From the NCBI GenBank assembly GCA_947589465.1, contig CANQAE010000008.1:1-45484 (forward strand): a stretch of DNA of 45,484 nt, given 5' to 3'. Positions 40,985-45,484 of the stretch are shown piece after piece (position 1 is the first letter of the stretch; every line of letters starts with the position of its first letter). Source of the stretch: an uncultured Clostridia bacterium. Its GTDB lineage: Bacteria; Bacillota; Clostridia; Christensenellales; Pumilibacteraceae. The notes beneath the pieces are model-generated. The model saw only the letters and a program-made list of their open reading frames with translations. It did no database searches and was not told the origin of the DNA. The position numbers and the translations under genes were made by a program.

Positions 40985-41139
40985 TGGAAAAGAAGCCCGT
41001 TCTTTTGCGACTTTCCCCATCGCTGTATCAAGAAGTCGCCGCGTGGGCGGAGGACGATTTTAGGTCGATCAATTCGCAAATCGAATACATCCTCACCCAA
41101 GCCGTCAATAAACGGAAAAAATCCAAGCCCAAACAATAA
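40984..41139 (+). CDS. 51-residue ribbon-helix-helix (Arc-like) protein
   Basis: Read directly from the sequence: [21 protein letters not shown] begins a beta strand (PVLLRLS) and helix. It continues AEDDFRSINSQIEYILTQAV with the second helix and ends in a basic tail KRKKSKPKQ. This is the Arc/MetJ/CopG pattern; such proteins bind DNA as dimers. It shares a base with the SPFH stop (TGATG), so its translation is coupled to the membrane protein. Whether it regulates the SPFH gene or anchors DNA to it is unknown. No toxin gene is next to it. Confidence 0.85.
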   Translation: MEKKPVLLRLSPSLYQEVAAWAEDDFRSINSQIEYILTQAVNKRKKSKPKQ

Positions 41140-41193
41140 CGAAAACGGCTTGAATTTCCTTTCATATCCTTCGCGGTTTGACGGGAAAATTAC

Positions 41194-41230
41194 GGTAAAA
41201 AATAATCGCTCCGAGTTTTTCGGGGCGATT
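41194..41230. terminator. Bidirectional terminator between the RHH gene and the tcdA-like gene
   Basis: Stem AATCGC-CCGA / TCGG-GCGATT with one mismatch (41204-41230). The T-rich tail TTATTTTTT is on the minus strand. Confidence 0.75.
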
Positions 41231-41263
41231 TCGCTATCCATTATATACCTTATTTCGTTATGA

Positions 41264-41938
41264 CTAACGGGCGTTTTTTCGCATAAGCCGTTTGATGATC
41301 TCGCCCGCCATGATAAGTCCTGCGACACCCGGCACGAACGACACGCTGTCGGGCGTTCGCCTACCCGTCTTTATCGGCGGTTCGGTCGAGTAAACGACGG
41401 TGAGCGAACTTATGTTGCGTTTTCGCAACTCGCCTCGCATTGTCCTCGCCAACGGGCATTGGGACGTTTCGAAAACGTCGCCCACACGGAATGAAGTCGG
41501 GTCTGTTCGATTGCCTGTGCCCATACAACTTATGAGCCTGTCGCCGACGAGTTCGGCTAAACAAAGTTTTGCGGTGACCGTATCGACGCAATCGGCAACG
41601 TAATCGAACTTGTCGAACTCGAATTCCACGCTGTTTTCGGGCAAAAAGAAAATGTCCTTGACGTGTAGCCTCAGTTCGGGATTTATGCTCAGCAGTCGCT
41701 GTGCGGCTACCACCGCTTTTTTCTCACCCATATTGCCATTCAGCGCAAAAATTTGCCTGTTTATGTTGGACGGAGAGATCACGTCACCGTCTACGATAGT
41801 CAGTTCGCCTATGCCGCCGCGAACCAAAGCCTCCGCCGCCGTGCCGCCCACTCCCCCCAAGCCGAACACTGCCACATGGCTGCTTTTTAGTGGCGTAAGG
41901 TCGCCGAGGATTCCTTCCGTTCGAGATAAGTCCATCAT
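41264..41938 (-). CDS. tcdA: ThiF/E1-like ligase, probably tRNA t6A dehydratase TcdA
   Basis: 224 residues. The Rossmann nucleotide-binding motif GLGGVGG (26-32), the Asp in IVDGD, the NINRQ motif (58-62) and DCVDTVTAKLCL define the E1-like family. The C-terminal part CPLARTMRGELRKR and STEPPI fit the TcdA/CsdL group, which makes cyclic t6A at tRNA position 37 using ATP. The start codon overlaps the stop of the preceding membrane protein (ATGA). ThiF-type adenylyltransferases are the alternative, but no thiamine genes are near. Confidence 0.88.
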   Translation of the reverse strand: MMDLSRTEGILGDLTPLKSSHVAVFGLGGVGGTAAEALVRGGIGELTIVDGDVISPSNINRQIFALNGNMGEKKAVVAAQRLLSINPELRLHVKDIFFLPENSVEFEFDKFDYVADCVDTVTAKLCLAELVGDRLISCMGTGNRTDPTSFRVGDVFETSQCPLARTMRGELRKRNISSLTVVYSTEPPIKTGRRTPDSVSFVPGVAGLIMAGEIIKRLMRKNAR

Positions 41939-42381
41939 TTCGCCCCCAAATTAAACAGCACGGGAAACGCGGCGGCAAGCGTCACGATCGTCACAAACAG
42001 CGCGCCCGCTATTGCCACGCAAACAAGCAATCGCAAAAAGAAATTCCTTAAATACGCGCACGTCTTGTAGCAAACGAAAAAACACGCCACGCCGAGCAAG
42101 CCGCCGAGCAAGCCGCCGAGCATTCCGACTATGAATGGCAAAATAAGCGCAACATAGTCGTACCATTTCATCCTGAGTATGAGCGCGCTTTCATTTTCGC
42201 GGTACAAATACACGCCCGAAAACAGCGTTCCGCGCACGAAACATTTGTCGTTGCCGAGCATAAAAGTGTTTTTTTCGCCTTGACTGAGTTCCATTCCTTC
42301 GTAGTTCATACTGCGACACTTCGACGCCCAGAAATTTATGTCAACGGTAAATTTGCCGTTTAATTCAACCTCAAACTTCAT
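41935..42381 (-). CDS. Small membrane protein upstream of tcdA-like gene
   Basis: 148 residues from ATG 42381. An N-terminal soluble beta-rich half (MKFEVELNGKFTVDINFWASK, then LGNDKCFVRGTLFSGVYLYRENESALILRMKW) is followed by two or three membrane helices with a glycine-rich turn (GMLGGLLGGLLG). No family recognised. The start lies seven bases after a TATAAT (42389-42394) and has no ribosome site, so the message may be leaderless. In-frame codons further upstream lie within or before the promoter. Confidence 0.7.
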   Translation of the reverse strand: MKFEVELNGKFTVDINFWASKCRSMNYEGMELSQGEKNTFMLGNDKCFVRGTLFSGVYLYRENESALILRMKWYDYVALILPFIVGMLGGLLGGLLGVACFFVCYKTCAYLRNFFLRLLVCVAIAGALFVTIVTLAAAFPVLFNLGAK

Positions 42382-42388
42382 ACTGCCC

Positions 42389-42417
42389 ATTATAGCACGT
42401 TTCGCCCGCCTTGACAA
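42389..42417 (-). promoter_or_regulatory. Promoter abutting the 42381 start codon
   Basis: TTGTCA (42412-42417), 17-base spacer, TATAAT (42389-42394), then seven bases to ATG. Confidence 0.75.
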
Positions 42418-42575
42418 GCGGTTTGCTTTTGATAAACGAAAGTAAATGGTTTGCGGATTGATCCGTTTTAGTCCATTCGTTATTTTGCTCAAATTTATAG
42501 TAATTGAAAGTATTCGCGCGTGCCATAAGCCAAAACGATTGTTTTTGAGCCATTTTATTCACTTTTTATTTCGGT

Positions 42576-44480
42576 TCAGAGCCAAGCGAGCGTCCCTTCT
42601 TTCAAACGGATGTCATAGTTCGAAGTGACGTTTCTGTCACCACACATTATCGTGACCGACGAAATGGTATTTTTGCTTGAATTCTTATTGAGTTCAAGTT
42701 TACCTGAAACAATCACTTTCAACTCATGTCCGCTTACGAGCGAGCCAAATGATATCCACGCCGCTCCACGCACGTTGCCGTCGATCGGGCTACTTCCTTT
42801 CTTTTCGCAAATCGAAATGCTCGACACTTCAAGTATGCGTTTCAATACGATGAGCGGGTCGGTGTCGCAAACAAAATCGACCCTGTTTTCTCCCTCCGCG
42901 TCATTGAGCCACACCTCGCTCGCCGCTCTCAAAGTTTTGGCGTCGATCGAGCCGACTTCGGTCAGCGAGCCGACGAGTTTCACTTTCACTTGCTCGGCAC
43001 TTACGTCGATCGGGAGAGCCTCGATCTTAAACTCGTCCCCCTCGAAAGCAAGCGGCGTGCCGTCGTAATGTTTGCTTATCGCATTTATCCTTACCGTAAC
43101 GGGCGACTTGATGCGGACCTTTCCCCATTCGAACTTGATCTCGTAATTGTCCGTCACATCGTCGTCCCCGTCAACTATCGAAAAGTCCAATACGTTATCA
43201 ATAAAACCCGCTTCTTTGCCGTCGGTCACATTTATATGCCCCTTCGAAGTCGGCACGGCTGAATGTCCGCTTACAAGTTCGGTTTTCAGTTCGAAATCGA
43301 GGCAAGCGTGCGGCTGTCCGTCATAGACGAAAGTCTTTGAACCCGTTTTTATCGTCGCCTGTCGTTTGGTCACGGTGAGCGTACCGTAAGTGAGTTCGGC
43401 GGCGTAATTGCCCGTCACGTCCTTGTCCCCGTTCATAACGGTGAACGACACGGAAAAAGCGTTTTCTAGAAAACCGACGTCGGTCAAGGTCGGGAGCGCG
43501 CCGCTCGGCTCACCATTAATAAGGATATGCCCCTCCAAAAGTCCTTCTGCGACTTCGAACTTACCGCACGAATGAGGTTGTCCGTCATAGACGAAACTCT
43601 CGTCGTTCGTTTTCAACAACAACCGTTTCGGTAAAATTTCAAGCGTACCCGAAGTCGTCTTTATTTCGTAAAAGTCTGTGACGTCTTCGCCATCAATATC
43701 GGTAATCATAAAGCCGTTCGGAGTATTGGGAATGGTACCTGCATCGGTCACGGCGGCAAACGAAACGGTCAATTTGTGTCCTGCAAGCAATTCGCCTTCC
43801 GTGATCCCATACTCAACACACGAGTGCGGCTGTCCGTCGTAAGTCCAACTTGCCGAGCCCGTCGTTATTTTGATAGTTCTCGGTTGTGTGAGTATATCTC
43901 TATGGTCTGCAATAACGTTGTAGCAAAAAGTTACGTCCTCGCCTTGCTCATTGACTATCTTGACGCTTTCGGTGTCGACAAAGTAAGAGAGAACGCCATT
44001 CCCCGTGCGTTCAGAAACGAACTTTGTTGCCGTGCCTACGTCGCCGTATTTAAGATCAATTTCGTATCTCGGATTTTCGCCGTAAGTTACGGGCGTTTTG
44101 AGTAAATTTACGTGTGCATCTGCTTGCAAAATGCTATATGAGTGCGAATTTCCGCACTTTTTCATTCCCGCAAGTCCATGCGAAACAGCACGAAATTCAT
44201 ACTGTCCGCATAAAATCGGCTCGGTCGTCGTCCACTCTCCGTCGACCTTGTATTCGTAAGTCACCGAACCGAAGATAGCCTTCGATGATGGCGAGAGGCT
44301 TTCGCCGTATACTATTTCGCTATCGAACTTGTCGACGTAAACGGTTCCGACCAGCCCCATAAGAACAAAGGCGGCAATGAGCACTATAAAAAAGGCAAAA
44401 AACAGCCATCGAAACTTCCATAATTTGACAAAAATTGCGGTGCGTCTATTCAATTTTTCCTTATATTCCGAATAAAGCAT
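42576..44480 (-). CDS. Membrane-anchored surface protein with MBG-type repeats
   Basis: 634 residues. ATG 44480 has GAGGTG just upstream; a GTG two codons earlier is possible. A cytoplasmic N-terminus (about 25 residues, basic) and one membrane helix (about 26-50) anchor the protein, with the rest outside. At least four MBG-like beta domains of 75-95 residues follow. Three share the strand YDGQPHSC/YDGQPHAC and a fourth reads KHYDGTPLAF; each ends in a strand like GTLTVTK. The repeats are visible at DNA level. MBG domains are structural stalk modules of bacterial surface proteins. No enzyme motif seen. It overlaps or abuts the end of the upstream surface-protein gene, so both are co-translated and may form a complex. 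Confidence 0.85.
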   Translation of the reverse strand: MLYSEYKEKLNRRTAIFVKLWKFRWLFFAFFIVLIAAFVLMGLVGTVYVDKFDSEIVYGESLSPSSKAIFGSVTYEYKVDGEWTTTEPILCGQYEFRAVSHGLAGMKKCGNSHSYSILQADAHVNLLKTPVTYGENPRYEIDLKYGDVGTATKFVSERTGNGVLSYFVDTESVKIVNEQGEDVTFCYNVIADHRDILTQPRTIKITTGSASWTYDGQPHSCVEYGITEGELLAGHKLTVSFAAVTDAGTIPNTPNGFMITDIDGEDVTDFYEIKTTSGTLEILPKRLLLKTNDESFVYDGQPHSCGKFEVAEGLLEGHILINGEPSGALPTLTDVGFLENAFSVSFTVMNGDKDVTGNYAAELTYGTLTVTKRQATIKTGSKTFVYDGQPHACLDFELKTELVSGHSAVPTSKGHINVTDGKEAGFIDNVLDFSIVDGDDDVTDNYEIKFEWGKVRIKSPVTVRINAISKHYDGTPLAFEGDEFKIEALPIDVSAEQVKVKLVGSLTEVGSIDAKTLRAASEVWLNDAEGENRVDFVCDTDPLIVLKRILEVSSISICEKKGSSPIDGNVRGAAWISFGSLVSGHELKVIVSGKLELNKNSSKNTISSVTIMCGDRNVTSNYDIRLKEGTLAWL

Positions 44481-44482
44481 AC

Positions 44483-45484
44483 TCACCTCACCGTAAGGAC
44501 ACCGTACTCGATCTCGACGGAATAGTTGGACGTAACGTCCCTTCCCATTGCATCTACGATCTTGACTTCGGCTGTATTATCGCTTTTGCCTCTTTCTACT
44601 CGGCAGCCCGTAAAAGTCAACAAGATCTTGTCGCCCTCTGCGAGTCCCTCATACGAAAATTTTTCGCACCTAACTTCATTACCGTCATACTCCTTTGTAT
44701 ATGACTCGGTCTTAACCTTTATCGTCTTATGCGTGACGGTTATCTTTCCGTAAACATATTCCACAAAATATCGCTCCGTAACGTCGACGCCGGATCCGTC
44801 CGTGATCTTTACCGTGAACACGTTGTCATAAATGCCGACATCCGTCCTCTCGGTAAATTCCGCCACGATCGTATGCTCGTTCAAAAGTTTGCCTCTGTGC
44901 GTAAAGTGTTTTGTGGAGATGGGCTTGCCGCAATATTCACTCACCAATGAGTCGCTCTCGACTGTCAAGCGCATTATGCCGCACGTTCCGCACACGTCGC
45001 CGTCGAAGTTGTGTTTGCCCGTCGCGGGGACTTCGTGCGACTCCGTCGCTCCGCAATCGCAACGCCACTCATCCATGCCCTTTTCGGCACATGTGGCTTG
45101 TTTTGTTGTCTGCCAATATTTGAAGGTATGTTCGTGAGCAACACCCCAATTGAAATTCGGCGGCAATTTTTCCCACGGCACGCTGTCCCACGGGAAGTTT
45201 TCGGGTATATCGTCCCAAGGCACATTTTCCCACGGGAAATCGCTCGGCACCCTGTCCCACGGGATCTTGTTCCATGGCACTTTGTTATATTTGCCGTCAA
45301 ACTTTTTCCAGGGTACTTTGCTCCATTCTATCTCGCTATAAGGAAAATCTTCGGGTAATTCGCCCCAGGGTACGCTGTCCCACGGCACCTCTTTCCATTC
45401 TATTTCTTTGTACGGAAAGTTGCTCGGTAGTTCTTTCCAAGGTACTTCGTTCCACTTTATCTCGCTATACGGAAAATCTTCGGG
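44483..45484 (-). CDS. Surface protein with Pro-Trp repeat array, MBG domains (5' part cut by window)
   Basis: The frame is open through the window edge, so the N-terminus lies beyond 45484; at least 333 codons are seen. The visible N-terminal 105 residues are a repeat array of units like VPWKE, VPWDS, IPWDR and LPEDF-PYSEI-EW, with Pro-Trp pairs roughly every five to ten residues. Next comes HEHTFKYW...ATCAEKGMDEWRCDCG..SHEVPATGKH...CGTCG, a Cys/His-rich beta module common in clostridial surface proteins. Two MBG-like domains follow (KEYDGNEVRCEKF in the second). The stop overlaps the start region of the next gene. I do not know the Pro-Trp repeat as a named family. Confidence 0.8.
   Translation of the reverse strand, partial: PEDFPYSEIKWNEVPWKELPSNFPYKEIEWKEVPWDSVPWGELPEDFPYSEIEWSKVPWKKFDGKYNKVPWNKIPWDRVPSDFPWENVPWDDIPENFPWDSVPWEKLPPNFNWGVAHEHTFKYWQTTKQATCAEKGMDEWRCDCGATESHEVPATGKHNFDGDVCGTCGIMRLTVESDSLVSEYCGKPISTKHFTHRGKLLNEHTIVAEFTERTDVGIYDNVFTVKITDGSGVDVTERYFVEYVYGKITVTHKTIKVKTESYTKEYDGNEVRCEKFSYEGLAEGDKILLTFTGCRVERGKSDNTAEVKIVDAMGRDVTSNYSVEIEYGVLTVR
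45160..45484 (-). repeat. Coding tandem repeat (Pro-Trp-rich array)
   Basis: On the plus strand, short segments such as TCCCACGG, TTTTCCCACGGG and GCTCGG recur with 30-60 base spacing over the whole stretch. This mirrors the [VIL]PWxx protein repeat. The array continues past the window edge. Confidence 0.75.

Noticed and set aside
45160..45484. CRISPR-like repeat array
   Set aside because: The repeats are in frame, vary in length and encode a Pro-Trp protein repeat; there are no uniform spacers.

Overview
The window reads as a chromosomal segment of an uncultured Clostridia-like Firmicute. This rests on three things: nearly perfect TTGACA/17/TATAAT promoters with AGGAGG-type ribosome sites, lipoprotein and surface-protein families common in gut Clostridia, and a greA-lysS-yaaO-tmk-holB-ricT block that parallels the Bacillus yaaO-tmk-darA-yaaR-holB-ricT region. 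The placement is inference; no rRNA is present. Core genes are moderately GC-rich. Several clearly more AT-rich inserts stand out by eye: 1-2520, the GIY-YIG gene at 32272-32769, the DUF4236 gene at 34310-35398, and the HTH/HhH module at 36180-37215.

Layout. 359-2365: a secreted repeat-bearing lipoprotein with an HEFTH zinc-protease-like motif. 2530-4731 (minus): a lipid/glycan operon with a 43-residue membrane peptide, a family-2 glycosyltransferase and a PlsC-type acyltransferase. 5018-10968 (minus): a small membrane protein, a repeat lipoprotein and a 1040-residue Ig-like/beta-helix surface protein. 11052-13614 (minus): a two-gene ABC-2 exporter with a structured leader. 13838-15154: a CNNM/CorC-type membrane protein. 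15245-18222 (minus): rplI, patatin phospholipase, MBL-fold hydrolase and Nudix hydrolase from one promoter. 18318-18977: DUF1893 and a 2[4Fe-4S] ferredoxin. 19080-24764 (minus): a long housekeeping operon greA-lysS-yaaO-like-tmk-holB-ricT-small membrane protein. 25208-30545 (minus): aspartate kinase, recF, an ABC importer pair without an ATPase, and a zinc-ribbon acyltransferase. 30756-34110: mgtE, a membrane-anchored GIY-YIG protein and an SPFH protein. 34310-37718: DUF4236 protein, tRNA-Val(GAC), an HhH-glycosylase-like/XRE module, and ssrA (tmRNA). 37826-39840 (minus): guaA and a flavin-binding protein. 40031-41139: a second SPFH protein coupled to a 51-residue ribbon-helix-helix protein. 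41264-42381 (minus): a tcdA-like gene behind a small membrane protein. 42576-45484 (minus): two coupled surface proteins, one with MBG repeats and one, cut by the window edge, with an unusual Pro-Trp-rich repeat.

Most adjacent genes on one strand overlap by 1-26 bases, so translational coupling is the rule. The items most worth follow-up are: the Pro-Trp repeat array at the right edge; three or four genes whose start codon sits at the predicted transcription start (possible leaderless mRNAs, including recF and an XRE regulator); terminator-containing leaders before the DUF4236 gene and the ABC exporter; and the compact XRE/HhH module between tRNA-Val and ssrA. No CRISPR array, prophage, transposase or rRNA was seen.
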